From: Flavobacteriia bacterium
GTDB lineage: Bacteria > Bacteroidota > Bacteroidia > Flavobacteriales_D > Crocinitomicaceae
Assembly: GCA_026391005.1 (NCBI GenBank)
Contig: JAPLEV010000036.1
Coordinates: forward strand, 1-64,000
DNA: 64,000 nt
Direction of reading: 5' to 3'
Below are positions 17,312-27,110 of this stretch, in pieces. The notes under the pieces are model-generated. The model had not been told where the DNA came from. It saw only the letters and a list, made by a program, of their open reading frames with translations, and ran no database searches. Within the stretch, counting starts at the first letter, position 1. Every line of letters starts with the position of its first letter. The translations under genes were made by a program, and so were the position numbers.

Positions 17312-17463
17312 TGTTTATGTCTAATTTATGAATTTTCAAAGATAGTCAAGAAATGCAATAAGTAGTAAATATAAAGTATCTTAACATATTATTGAGTTGA
17401 TAATAAAATGAAGCAACTTAAGCCTTTATTTCACGTCTGAAGTTTATAATTTTAAATAAAATC

Positions 17464-19674
17464 ATGAAAAAAAATCTACTTTTCACCCTAATATGCGGTT
17501 TTTGCCTATTATCTACCTCGTTTTATCAGGCACAAGTTGCAGGATATGCATTAACAGGTTTAAATCAAACTAACACTAGTAGCACACTAAGTTGTGATTC
17601 AACCATCACGATGAGTTTTTCTGCTCAAACAACTGCCTCTTTTGCGGGGACCGTTCCAACAGATATTCAAAACGTAATAATCGGTAATAATTTTGCACCT
17701 TTTCAGTTTCAAGTTTCAATTAATTGGGGGGATGGCGCAACAACCACTCATGGTGCTGGAACATCAACTTCAGGAACCCTAATTAATTTCAATCCGCCAA
17801 TAAGTCATTCTTATCTTTCCTCGGGAACATTTCCAATTTCTATAACAGTTTATAATCCTGCCAACCAAACCTTTGCAATTGACACAATCAATTATACAAT
17901 TGGATGTCAGGGAAATAATTACATGTGTATGGGTGGACAGGTATTTTGTGATACCGATGGAAATGGCAGTTTTAATGCTGGAGATATTCCCATAATAAAT
18001 GCTCCAGTAAACCTCGTATCCAATGGGATTACTTACACTGGTTATACAAACAACACAGGTTTTTACACAATTTCTTACTCAGGTACTGCAGGACAACCTT
18101 CAATTGTATCTGTAAATGCTAATTGGCTTTCTGCTAGCGGATATACCTTAAATCCAAACCTTCAAACAATCATCAATGTTGGTTGCAACTTAGGAATTCC
18201 TCCTGCAGTCAGCAATTTTGCTATTAATTGTGGAAACAACCCTGGAAATACCAATTGCTACGCAGGATTTGTGTTCTGTGATGCAAATGGAAATGGTACC
18301 ATGGATCCTAACGAATCTCCGATCTCAGGAGCACCTGTGTTACTATATTCACAAAATGCGATCGGTGGTGGCCCCTTGAACGTAACAGTTTACACTGATA
18401 CCAACGGGTTCTTCATTTATTGCGGACCAATTTCAAACACGAATTATATATTTGGAGTAATTAACCAACAATGGTTAACGTATAACGGCTATACAATGCC
18501 AAATAATATTATCACCCTTGTTGGTATTAATTCGCCAACACCAAATCCTGGGTATTTTGCAATAAATTGCGGTGGTGGCGCCAATTTATGTGCTGATTTA
18601 TGGAGTACTGTTACACCATGGATTGGATACTATCAAAACACGACTGCCTATTTCCATTTAAATTGGGGTTCTTACGGACCTGGACCAGTTGGACCCTATA
18701 CATTAACATTAACTTATCCAGCTGGAGTTACTGTAAATTCAGGATCGATCGCTAATCCAGGATACGTAATTACTGGCAATACCATTACCTGGAATTTAAA
18801 TTCTGCTTCGGCTTCTTTCTCTTCTACGGATTTAATAACGTTTAATGTTCCTGCAGGAATAGCAAATGGCACGCAACATTTCTTTACGTCCACAATTACT
18901 CCTGCTGGAAATATAGTTGATTGTTCTAATTTAAATAACAATGGATCACTTTTACAAATCGTTGGTAATAGCTATGATCCAAATGACAAAGTGGTTGGAA
19001 GACCTGATATCTACGAAACAATGGGCTTTCCCGTTACATCGGAACAAATCGAAGTTAATATAACTGATGTATTAACATACACCGTTCAATTTCAAAATAC
19101 AGGAACTGCTCCTGCACAGAATATCTACATCCTAGATACATTGGATGCTAATTTGAATTGGTCTACATTCAGTTTAGTGGAGTCTTCTCATAACATGCAA
19201 GTGGTAGATATGGGGAACGGTGTACTGAAATTTGAATACCCTAATATCTGGTTAGCTGACTCAACGAGCAACGAACCTGCAAGTCACGGGCATTTAGTTT
19301 ACCGAATCCAAGAAAACAATGGAAATCCAGTTGGAAGTACCATAGAAAATACGGCTTATATTTACTTTGATTGGAATGCTCCTATCGTTACGAACACTAC
19401 TTATAATATTAACACGATGTTATCGGGAATTAATGAGTCAAGTATGAACCAATTCAAGTTATACCCGAATCCAAGTACTGATAACATTTCTATCACAGGA
19501 AATGTTACACACTTCGGATACAAGATAATGGATATGTCAGGACGGGAATTAGTTAGCGGTCAAGGAAACAATGGTTTGGCAAAAATAGCAATTGAATCAT
19601 TAACAAACGGTCACTATTTAGTTCGGATCGTTTCTGAAAATTCGAATGAAACGCTTTCATTTATTAAGCAATAA
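17464..19674 (+). CDS. Large secreted adhesin-like protein with T9SS sorting domain
   Basis: A 736-residue extracellular protein with a signal peptide (MKKNLLFTLICGFCLLSTS). Parts in order: a PKD-like beta region to ~145 (INWGDGATTTHG); two SdrD/Cna-B-like units with calcium-loop motifs FCDTDGNGSFNAGD and FCDANGNGTMDPNE (~155-370); a beta-rich region; and a DUF11/DUF7619-type domain (VLTYTVQFQNTGTAPAQNIY; IYFDWNAPIVTNTTY). The C-terminal T9SS type A sorting signal starts at FKLYPNPSTDNISI (last ~75 residues). Likely exported by the gliding/T9SS machinery and attached to the cell surface. A strong terminator follows. Confidence 0.9.
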   Translation: MKKNLLFTLICGFCLLSTSFYQAQVAGYALTGLNQTNTSSTLSCDSTITMSFSAQTTASFAGTVPTDIQNVIIGNNFAPFQFQVSINWGDGATTTHGAGTSTSGTLINFNPPISHSYLSSGTFPISITVYNPANQTFAIDTINYTIGCQGNNYMCMGGQVFCDTDGNGSFNAGDIPIINAPVNLVSNGITYTGYTNNTGFYTISYSGTAGQPSIVSVNANWLSASGYTLNPNLQTIINVGCNLGIPPAVSNFAINCGNNPGNTNCYAGFVFCDANGNGTMDPNESPISGAPVLLYSQNAIGGGPLNVTVYTDTNGFFIYCGPISNTNYIFGVINQQWLTYNGYTMPNNIITLVGINSPTPNPGYFAINCGGGANLCADLWSTVTPWIGYYQNTTAYFHLNWGSYGPGPVGPYTLTLTYPAGVTVNSGSIANPGYVITGNTITWNLNSASASFSSTDLITFNVPAGIANGTQHFFTSTITPAGNIVDCSNLNNNGSLLQIVGNSYDPNDKVVGRPDIYETMGFPVTSEQIEVNITDVLTYTVQFQNTGTAPAQNIYILDTLDANLNWSTFSLVESSHNMQVVDMGNGVLKFEYPNIWLADSTSNEPASHGHLVYRIQENNGNPVGSTIENTAYIYFDWNAPIVTNTTYNINTMLSGINESSMNQFKLYPNPSTDNISITGNVTHFGYKIMDMSGRELVSGQGNNGLAKIAIESLTNGHYLVRIVSENSNETLSFIKQ

Positions 19675-19691
19675 TAACAACCTCTCCAAGC

Positions 19692-19727
19692 AAAAAAAAA
19701 GAGCGACATTAGTCGCTTTTTTTTTTG
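19692..19727 (+). terminator. Intrinsic terminator after the T9SS adhesin gene
   Basis: The stem AGCGAC/GTCGCT (19702-19707 and 19712-19717) closes an ATTA loop. It is flanked by a run of A on the left and about ten T on the right, so it can act on both strands. Confidence 0.85.
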
Positions 19728-19762
19728 TTTATTTTAGCTAAAATATTAACTGATTAAATCCC

Positions 19763-20146
19763 ATGAAAATATCATTCGCAATTTTCGTAATCCTGAGTTT
19801 ATTTACCTCTTGTAAGAAAAATAAGAGAAACTCCTTGACTGGAACTTGGGAATTAAAAGAAGTATTGATGGATCCAGGTAATGGAAGCGGAGTATTCTCT
19901 GCTGTAAGTAGCGATAAAAATTTAGTATTTCATACCAATGGGAATGTTAATTCGAATGGAATAATCTGCGATATGTCTATTGAATCTAATACAAGTACAT
20001 CTGGTACTTATTCAGAAATTGATTCTACGATAATTTCTACCACTTGTCAAAATTTAGTAATCAAGTATGAAGTAAACGGTGACACATTAATTCTAATTTA
20101 CCCTTGTTTCGAAGCGTGCAAAGCGAAATATATAAAAGTGCTTTGA
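19763..20146 (+). CDS. Small lipocalin-like lipoprotein
   Basis: A 127-residue protein with a lipobox (SLFTSC, Cys at ~17) and a lysine/asparagine-rich tether. The rest is a small beta-barrel-like sequence opening with LTGTWELKEVLMDPG, the hallmark of the lipocalin-like family of Bacteroidota. Four cysteines in the mature part (ICDMS, TTCQN, YPCFEACKAK) may form disulfides. Function unknown. It follows a terminator, so it must have its own promoter, which I could not place. Confidence 0.7.
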   Translation: MKISFAIFVILSLFTSCKKNKRNSLTGTWELKEVLMDPGNGSGVFSAVSSDKNLVFHTNGNVNSNGIICDMSIESNTSTSGTYSEIDSTIISTTCQNLVIKYEVNGDTLILIYPCFEACKAKYIKVL

Positions 20147-20203
20147 TAATCCCAACTAAAAAGGGAATGTTAGATTATATGTTTATGAGTATCACATAAA
20201 CAG

Positions 20204-20211
20204 TAAATTTG
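20204..20211 (+). promoter_or_regulatory. -7 promoter box TAnnTTTG for the small membrane protein
   Basis: TAAATTTG is a full match to the consensus, upstream of the membrane protein whose start is a TTG at 20228 or an ATG at 20297. Confidence 0.4.
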
Positions 20212-20296
20212 GACAAAGAAAGCTCAATTGAATAACGGGATTAACAGCTACCAAAAAAAGTTAACTAAAAGATATTTTATTAACGAGTTATATGCA

Positions 20297-20764
20297 ATGA
20301 ATCGCATGATAATCAATAAATACAAACCCAAGTTTGACCAATTAACATGGTATGATAAAACACTGTTTGCATTTACTGCATCAGTAATATTGATTTCTTT
20401 ATATGTCTACGCTTGCACCTGTTCCCTAGAAAACACAGAAACGAGTAATCAACTTGCGCTATTTTTCTTTGCAATCAAGTCGCTGGACTATTTAGCAATT
20501 GTAATGATTGTTATTGGCCTTATTTTTCCTAATGAAAGATTTAGACAATTACAACAATTACTAGGTCTAGTAATTTTGGGTGCTGTCAGCACTGTAATAA
20601 TACTTCAATTTATTCCCTGTATGGTCGATGATAGAACAGTTGGTGAAATAAAATACGCACTATTATGTCCACAGTATTCAATTATATCATGGATAAATCT
20701 ACTTTGGTTTAGTATAATTGGATCAGCAAACTTTGCATTACCTATATTAATAAGAAAAAAATAA
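20297..20764 (+). CDS. Uncharacterised four-helix membrane protein
   Basis: A 155-residue protein from the ATG at 20297. A TTG at 20228 would add 23 polar residues and is not excluded, because the predicted promoter lies just before it. Four hydrophobic helices are visible: LFAFTASVILISLYVYA, the DYLAIVMIVIGLIFP region, LLGLVILGAVSTVIILQ and WINLLWFSIIGSANFALPIL. A Cys-Thr-Cys (YACTCS) follows helix 1, and two more cysteines lie in the loop after helix 3. The layout vaguely recalls DoxX/MauE-type small redox membrane proteins, but I do not recognise the family. Confidence 0.5.
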   Translation: MNRMIINKYKPKFDQLTWYDKTLFAFTASVILISLYVYACTCSLENTETSNQLALFFFAIKSLDYLAIVMIVIGLIFPNERFRQLQQLLGLVILGAVSTVIILQFIPCMVDDRTVGEIKYALLCPQYSIISWINLLWFSIIGSANFALPILIRKK

Positions 20765-20877
20765 TTGCATATACCAGATTTCTTTCTCCAGCTCTGCATT
20801 CCCATTTCGATGAAATAGTTTATTTAAAGAGCACCAGTCAGCAAACTTTTATCCTAAAATACACACACAGGAATCTT

Positions 20878-23800
20878 TTACTCCTTTATGATTCTAGTAG
20901 ATTCTCCAAGTATATTCAGTAGATAAATGCCTGATTTAAATGAAATCAAATCAATGAATTCATTTTCTTGCGTGATAACTTTCTCTAGTACTTTTCTACC
21001 TGCAATATCAAACAAGGTAATTTTTTCTCCCTTTAAGCTAAGTGGCAATCCAGCAACGAGGATGGTATTTTTCGTTGGGTTAGGATAAACCGAATAAGTA
21101 GTACTCAAATTTTGCTCATTAAGACCAGCTATTCCGACAACTTGAACCAATGTATCCGCATCACCACAAGCATTTGTCACGATAAGTTCGACATTAAAAC
21201 TACCAGACGAAGTATACAAATGAGTAGGGTTTTGAAGTGTAGATGTGCCACCGTCACCAAAAGACCAAAAATACCCTGTTGCATTTAAGGATGTATTGGT
21301 AAATGTAGTGTTGCCACCAACCGTATTAAAGCTAAATGCTGCTGTAGGAGAAGTGGCAATAGCAATATTTATAGTAGATGGAGCACTGTTTCCGCAAACA
21401 TTATCCGCTGTAACAGAAAGCGCACCAGAAGTATTATCTAAGGTCACATTTATTGTATTTGAACTACTGGTACCAAGCCACCCTGGAGCAAGTGTCCAAG
21501 AATAAAATACGTTAGGCACATTGATCACCGAATAGTTTTCTACCGCTAAAGGACATGGATTTAAATTTCCGGTAATAACAGATGGCGCAGACGGAAGGAC
21601 AAATACTTCCACATACGTACTATCCTGAAAAGAACTTAAATAAGTGCCATCAGACACCGTAAGCGAAACCGAATAAGTTCCTGGCGCAGCATAAGTAACG
21701 AAAGGATTAGCTAGTGTAGACACCGATGGTGAGCCTCCAGGAAAACTCCAATTCCAACTTGTGATTGTTCCACCCGTGGTCAGATCAGTAAATGCGATTG
21801 TATCACCTACACATACATTTGAAGGACTACCATTAAAGGCAACATTAAGAGGACTGGATAAATTATTCCATTTCCACATACCGTTTTGAGTAGCATTTGT
21901 ATTAAACCAACCAGACCAACCGATTGATGGGTTAATAAAATCTACATATAAATGTTGGTCTGTATCGATGGTTGTCCAATTGATTCCAGCATCTAGGCTA
22001 TAAGATGAGCCAGATCCATTAGCAGCCGAACCTGTTGAGAAAATAGTATTGGTGCCTTGCACAGCACACAAACCACTTGTAAATACTGTCCCAACTGGAG
22101 TGACAGTTGTCCAATTGGCACCTGCATTGGTTGTTTTATAAACGTTTGCATTTACATTAACAATTATTCCATCAGTTGGCGAACTAAATGAGAAATTAGC
22201 ACTCATATTTGTTGTAACTCCGCCACCAAAATCCAACACAGGAGTAGCATAAACTAGCCAATTAGCACCTCGATTAGCTGAGTGATATATTCGACCTTTA
22301 CTCGTACTAAACCAAACGTTATCTCCCACTACTTCAATCTGTCTCACGTAGCCATATTCATTGGCCGCATTCGGATTTGGGATATTGGCACCTGGGACCA
22401 AAGTCCATGTTGTACCACCGTTCATTGTACGATAAATTTCGAATTCTCCGTTTATTGGATCTCCTTGACACACCCCTTCATTCGCATTCCAAAAATAAAC
22501 GACATTCGTAAAAGAAGCGGCATTGTTAAAGGTTGCGGTATTTTGACGAGTCCAAGTGGTTCCCCCATTGGTAGTTTTCCATATCCCACCAACTTGACCA
22601 GCAGCATTTGGATAGGCCGCCAACCAGGCAGTGGTTGAATTAAGTGCATGAATCATAGAAATTCCCAATCCAGCATTGCCCACATTTATATTTCCTGGCG
22701 TCCATGTTGTACCGCCATTTATTGTCTTAGTAAATTGTTGCACATTTGCTGCAGTACCACTTCCATCGTAAGCAGTTGCCCAAATTACATTTTGATCCAC
22801 GATAGATATATGATTAATCCCTCGAGACGCTTGCGAAAAAGCAGAGTTTTGGACAATCCAATTTCCATAAGGAGCAATATTTACAGTAATGTAGCTATTC
22901 TTTGTTTTGGTGGCATTCGTTTGAGAATTAGTTACCGTTAAAGAAACATTATAAACTCCAGCAACCGCATAGGTTATCATTGGTGGATTTTGTCCATTGA
23001 AAGTAGCAGGAGTTCCACCAGGAAAACTCCATTGCCAAGAAGTAATAGCATTTCCTCCGTTTGCCGAATTATCATAAAATTGAACAGAATCTCCTTCAAT
23101 TATGGTTGTTGAAATTCCAAAAAAGTTAGGAATTGGATTTCCTGCTATTAAACCAGTAGTAGCACACTGAATGGCCGCTAGTGCATTAATCCGTGGACCA
23201 ATATTTTGATTTATTACTGTGCCAGAAGAAAGCAAACAACTTAATACTTGAGCCGGAGATAAACTAGGATTAACACTTAACATTAATCCAACTAAGCCAG
23301 CCGCAAAAGGCGTTGCCATAGAAGTACCACTCATTTTAGCATACGTATTTCCCGTTGTAGAATAAACAGTACTTTGTAGTCCACCATATGAAAATCCACC
23401 TGGCGAAGCGATGTCAACAAATGCCGTAGCACCGTTATAATTAGAGAAACTTGAACGGCTATCATTAAAATCAACTGAACCAACACCAATCACATTTGCA
23501 TATCCAGCAGGATACTGAACAGTCGTGTTTCCATCATTACCAGCAGCAGCCATAAAGACAATCTCTGGATAGGCATTTATCAACGTTTGCATTGCTCCAG
23601 AATTGGTTGGGCCACCGAAAGACATACTAACAACATGAGCTCCATTTTGGCAAGCCCATTGCACGCCAGCATATCCAAACCAAACACCCCCTGAATTCGT
23701 TGCACTATTTGGTGTTGTTTTAACACCAATCAATTCAACATTTGCTCCAAGCGATGCAATACCAGTTGCATTATTGATATCAGCTGTCGCTAAACCAGCA

Positions 23801-24435
23801 CAATGCGTTCCATGCGACCATCCATTATCCTGCGCATAAGTTAAGGGAGGCGCTGCATTAAAATCATTATCAGCTACATCATATTGTTTAAAAACCGTTA
23901 AATCATTATGAACTGAATAAACCGCATTATCTACAATAGCTACCTTAACTTGATTACGACCTAAACTTATATTCCAGGCTGCTTCAGAACCAACAAGTGT
24001 ATGATACCATTTATCTGTTCCTGTATGATAGGTATCATTAGGGACATAATCGGATTTGTAAAGCGGTTCTTTTTCAGCAAAGACAATGTTTGGCAGCGTA
24101 TTTAATCTACGGATCAATTCTTCTGCTTTCTCAAAATCCGTAAAATAAATACGGTAAATATTCATTAATGAGGGACGATAAGTATAATAACTTGGTCTTT
24201 CAATTTTACTTATCTCTACCCCTTCCAGCAAGGTTGCTAATTCCGGGTATTGGCTTAACTCTTCCACTAAAGCATAATCATTTGGATCAATTTGACCAAC
24301 TTTACTTTGATTAGGATAAATGTCCCCTTTTAATTGAAACATTATTCTTCCATCTAAAAAGCCCGCATCAAATGTCTGAGCGAAAAGGTGTTGAGTAAAA
24401 AAGAATAGCGTGATAATAAGTACCGATTTTTTCAT
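20878..24435 (-). CDS. Secreted subtilisin-like (S8) protease with beta-propeller and PKD domains, T9SS cargo
   Basis: A 1185-residue exported protein. It has a signal peptide (to ~20), a propeptide-like region to ~140, then an S8 catalytic domain with Asp169 (VAIVDNAV), His208 (SHGTHCAG), oxyanion Asn300 (AAGND) and Ser372 (GTSMATP), so the triad is complete. A PKD domain follows (~440-520, WQWSFPGGTPATF). Next is a BNR/Ycf48-like propeller with repeated NGGTTWT units (~525-860), two more PKD domains (WNWSFPGGSP; YFWSFGDGGTSTLQNP), and a T9SS sorting domain (YSVYPNPTKNTILV). Likely a cell-surface or released protease for protein degradation. No adjacent partner gene. Confidence 0.93.
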   Translation of the reverse strand: MKKSVLIITLFFFTQHLFAQTFDAGFLDGRIMFQLKGDIYPNQSKVGQIDPNDYALVEELSQYPELATLLEGVEISKIERPSYYTYRPSLMNIYRIYFTDFEKAEELIRRLNTLPNIVFAEKEPLYKSDYVPNDTYHTGTDKWYHTLVGSEAAWNISLGRNQVKVAIVDNAVYSVHNDLTVFKQYDVADNDFNAAPPLTYAQDNGWSHGTHCAGLATADINNATGIASLGANVELIGVKTTPNSATNSGGVWFGYAGVQWACQNGAHVVSMSFGGPTNSGAMQTLINAYPEIVFMAAAGNDGNTTVQYPAGYANVIGVGSVDFNDSRSSFSNYNGATAFVDIASPGGFSYGGLQSTVYSTTGNTYAKMSGTSMATPFAAGLVGLMLSVNPSLSPAQVLSCLLSSGTVINQNIGPRINALAAIQCATTGLIAGNPIPNFFGISTTIIEGDSVQFYDNSANGGNAITSWQWSFPGGTPATFNGQNPPMITYAVAGVYNVSLTVTNSQTNATKTKNSYITVNIAPYGNWIVQNSAFSQASRGINHISIVDQNVIWATAYDGSGTAANVQQFTKTINGGTTWTPGNINVGNAGLGISMIHALNSTTAWLAAYPNAAGQVGGIWKTTNGGTTWTRQNTATFNNAASFTNVVYFWNANEGVCQGDPINGEFEIYRTMNGGTTWTLVPGANIPNPNAANEYGYVRQIEVVGDNVWFSTSKGRIYHSANRGANWLVYATPVLDFGGGVTTNMSANFSFSSPTDGIIVNVNANVYKTTNAGANWTTVTPVGTVFTSGLCAVQGTNTIFSTGSAANGSGSSYSLDAGINWTTIDTDQHLYVDFINPSIGWSGWFNTNATQNGMWKWNNLSSPLNVAFNGSPSNVCVGDTIAFTDLTTGGTITSWNWSFPGGSPSVSTLANPFVTYAAPGTYSVSLTVSDGTYLSSFQDSTYVEVFVLPSAPSVITGNLNPCPLAVENYSVINVPNVFYSWTLAPGWLGTSSSNTINVTLDNTSGALSVTADNVCGNSAPSTINIAIATSPTAAFSFNTVGGNTTFTNTSLNATGYFWSFGDGGTSTLQNPTHLYTSSGSFNVELIVTNACGDADTLVQVVGIAGLNEQNLSTTYSVYPNPTKNTILVAGLPLSLKGEKITLFDIAGRKVLEKVITQENEFIDLISFKSGIYLLNILGESTRIIKE

Positions 24436-24735
24436 AATGTTAGATTTCTTAATTTGTCTTTAAAAATAAGCATAAATAATTAACGCGCAAAATTCCACCG
24501 GCAATTTGCGTATTGCTAATCGTTTACTTAGAAAGCTTGTTATTGAATAATGTAAGAAAACGCAAATATTGCATTGGAAGAAGGACCACCAATTAGCGAA
24601 GAAACAATTTGAAAAAGAGTTTTCACCCTCCTTTTTTCTTTTTTTTGGAATATCCTTCCTTTTAGGAGTAAATCGAGAATTTTTTCTTTGAATAGATATT
24701 TCTCAGTAATACGTTACCAGTCAAAATTAATCAAC
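24436..24735. other. 300-base intergenic stretch
   Basis: It lies between the subtilase start and the stop of the next minus-strand gene. It holds an AT-rich pyrimidine tract near 24630-24665 and presumably the subtilase promoter. No gene, hairpin or repeat was identified. Confidence 0.4.
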
Positions 24736-25824
24736 TTACAAACCTTTACCGTTTAAAAAGTTACTGCACATTAACTTAATATCATCATAATCATGTTGTA
24801 TTATGCCTTTTTTTAAAAGTAATTTTATTCTTTTATTTTCTCTCATTGAAAGATGTCCATCCAATACAAAGCCAAATAAAATTATTTTTTCATTTAATGC
24901 TTTAAAATCAGGAGCAACTCTATTTAGATCAGAGAAATAGGTGTCTTTTAGGGTATCAACATTTTTTTGAATTGGAATTTGGAAGTGATCTATTATTAGG
25001 GTAGATAGATAAAAATGATTTTGATGAAAATCCCTTTTACTTTCAGCAATATATTGTAAAGTGTAATAAAGCATTGATTTTTCATCGGCATTTAATTCCC
25101 TAAACTGCAATAACTCCTTATTGAAATGAGATAAATAATTCTGGCACATAATAATTAACCGCGCTTCACGTAAAACTTTTCGGGTACCCCATGCATTCCA
25201 AAATGCATAAATAGGAATTCCAAGCATGTCAATTAGCTGTCTAAAAGCATATCTGCCTAAAATACGTTGAACAAATAGTTTAAACAATGAGTTGCTGATG
25301 GTTGCTTTTAAGGTGAAAATAAGGTTTAATAAAAACACATTTATTTTACTTAAACCTGAATATGGATCAATTCCTAAATCAAGTATTTTTTTATTTTTTT
25401 TCTCTTTGGCTACATTTATCAATAATGACTTTTTATCTGCATCATTTTTATTAGTAGTATTAATAAAGCCAGTAGCAAGCGCAATTTCGTGGGCACAATA
25501 GATATTTAAAAGTGATAAAAGCAAAATCTCGAAATACAGAAGACACAATCCATAAATAAAACAAGAAATAGAGAAGTTAAATGAGTAGTTTATAATTGGA
25601 ATATTATAAAGACGTTCTGGAAACAAAGAAGGTAAATAATATTGCGGAAGATACAACGCCAATACCATTAAGACGCCAATTAATGCCGAAAATAATATAC
25701 TCTTTCGTTCTTTCTTTTTAATCTGTAAAATTTCTATTTCATTCAACAAATAGATAGAATCGTCGGAGACTAGCTTATTTTTAGAAGGTATTAGATTATA
25801 AAATAATTTATTAAACAAGGGCAA
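24736..25824 (-). CDS. Uncharacterised membrane protein, possibly LBF_2804-like
   Basis: A 362-residue protein. Two hydrophobic segments sit at ~45-65 (ILFSALIGVLMVLALYLP) and ~82-115 (SFNFSISCFIYGLCLLYFEI). The rest is soluble and helical, with FRQLIDMLGIPIYAFWNAWG and TRKVLREARLIIMCQNYL in the middle. These central motifs resemble the uncharacterised LBF_2804-type family; I hold that weakly. The only start compatible with the frame is a TTG at 25824, since a stop occurs seven codons further upstream and the next internal Met is residue ~53. A G9 run lies 54-62 bases upstream. Confidence 0.6.
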   Translation of the reverse strand: MPLFNKLFYNLIPSKNKLVSDDSIYLLNEIEILQIKKKERKSILFSALIGVLMVLALYLPQYYLPSLFPERLYNIPIINYSFNFSISCFIYGLCLLYFEILLLSLLNIYCAHEIALATGFINTTNKNDADKKSLLINVAKEKKNKKILDLGIDPYSGLSKINVFLLNLIFTLKATISNSLFKLFVQRILGRYAFRQLIDMLGIPIYAFWNAWGTRKVLREARLIIMCQNYLSHFNKELLQFRELNADEKSMLYYTLQYIAESKRDFHQNHFYLSTLIIDHFQIPIQKNVDTLKDTYFSDLNRVAPDFKALNEKIILFGFVLDGHLSMRENKRIKLLLKKGIIQHDYDDIKLMCSNFLNGKGL

Positions 25825-26079
25825 ATAATTAAAAAAGGTGTTAGGTCAAAGCTGACAAATTAATTATGGATTTGATAGGGGGGGGGTAAAAAAGAAAAAA
25901 GAGAAAATATCATAGGTAAAAATAAATTTGAATTGTACTAAAAAAAATCTCCCATCACTCACAAATATAACTTTGTTTTCTTACTAATTTATAATTTGAT
26001 AGCGCCAATTTTATTCTTTTGGCAATGAAATTAAAAATATTATCTGTATATTTACTTTTTACCTCCAACAATTAAAATT
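25825..26079. other. Divergent intergenic region with a G9 homopolymer
   Basis: This 255-base AT-rich interval separates two divergent unknown genes. Nine consecutive G occupy 25878-25886, extreme for this genome. Poly-A/T runs surround it. No perfect -7 box was found for either gene. Confidence 0.6.
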
Positions 26080-27099
26080 ATGCCTACATCAAAATCAAGA
26101 TATGATTATCAACTAAATCTGTTCAGAACTGCCCTAATGGAATCAATTAGTATCCATAAAACAGATCACAAAAAAATACCGGGCATTACCTTATACGAAA
26201 AAAATGCTAGGACACCATTATTCCAATTACAAGGTTTAGCTAGAATAGATTCCAAAATAAGCCGTCATAAAGACCTCGGAGCAGAATGGCTTGATCAATT
26301 TAAAAAAATTGAGGACGCGCTTGGGAAATATGATTATTGGGTTGCTATGATTCAAAATAATGTGAAGTGGAAATTTCCTGCAGAAATAAATGCCTATTTT
26401 GAACAACAGGCAAATTACAACTTAGGTATTTTAGAGCATTTACTTGCAGAATTTGGTTGGATGACGAAGGAGGTAAATGATTATACATATTCAGAATCGG
26501 CATTAAATAAATTTGATAAATCATCAAAAAATGCAAAATGGTATAAATCAAATAAAGAAAGAATTAAACTACTTAAATTTTTTCGTGATGAGTTACTAGA
26601 AATAAATGAAAAGATTGAGACGAAAGAACTAGATCTTAACGAACTTGAATTAGGCATTCACGAATTACGTAGAAAATTGCGTTGGATAGGTATTTATTCG
26701 AGTGCACTTAACGGAAAAATTGCTTTAGGAAAACCTTCTAAAAATGATGCGCTATCCCAATATGTTACCAAAGAAAATATTGCTGTAAAATTTAATCAGT
26801 TACCGATTAATGCAAATGAAAAAGAAATAGTGTATTTCTTACCTGGTGGATTTTACGCAATGAGTGAGTTAATAAAAAATATAGGTGATATCAAAGATCA
26901 AGGCATTTGTACCCACGAAATGTCACTAATCGGTAAAATGTTTGGAATGACCTCTGCTAAAATACGCACCCATTTAGGATCAGATTATTTATCACATGCT
27001 TCCGTTGTAAAATTATGTAACGATCTAGTTAATCAATACATAGTAAAAGATAAAATACTTTTACACATAGCTGATTATTTTGACAAGCAAGTCAAATAA
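26080..27099 (+). CDS. Uncharacterised helical protein (faint CHAD-like pattern)
   Basis: A 339-residue soluble protein without signal peptide or membrane helix, very rich in Lys, Asn and Ile. It is probably mostly alpha-helical. HELRRKLRWIGIYSSAL (~residues 197-213) has the H-x-x-R-x-x-x-R spacing of polyphosphate-binding CHAD domains, and IEDALGKYDYW lies where CHAD proteins have LGxxRD. The other expected CHAD helices are not evident, so this is only a suggestion. The gene is divergent from the 24736-25824 membrane protein gene and convergent with the asparaginase gene, 11 bases away. Confidence 0.55.
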   Translation: MPTSKSRYDYQLNLFRTALMESISIHKTDHKKIPGITLYEKNARTPLFQLQGLARIDSKISRHKDLGAEWLDQFKKIEDALGKYDYWVAMIQNNVKWKFPAEINAYFEQQANYNLGILEHLLAEFGWMTKEVNDYTYSESALNKFDKSSKNAKWYKSNKERIKLLKFFRDELLEINEKIETKELDLNELELGIHELRRKLRWIGIYSSALNGKIALGKPSKNDALSQYVTKENIAVKFNQLPINANEKEIVYFLPGGFYAMSELIKNIGDIKDQGICTHEMSLIGKMFGMTSAKIRTHLGSDYLSHASVVKLCNDLVNQYIVKDKILLHIADYFDKQVK

Positions 27100-27110
27100 C
27101 GCTAATTAAC

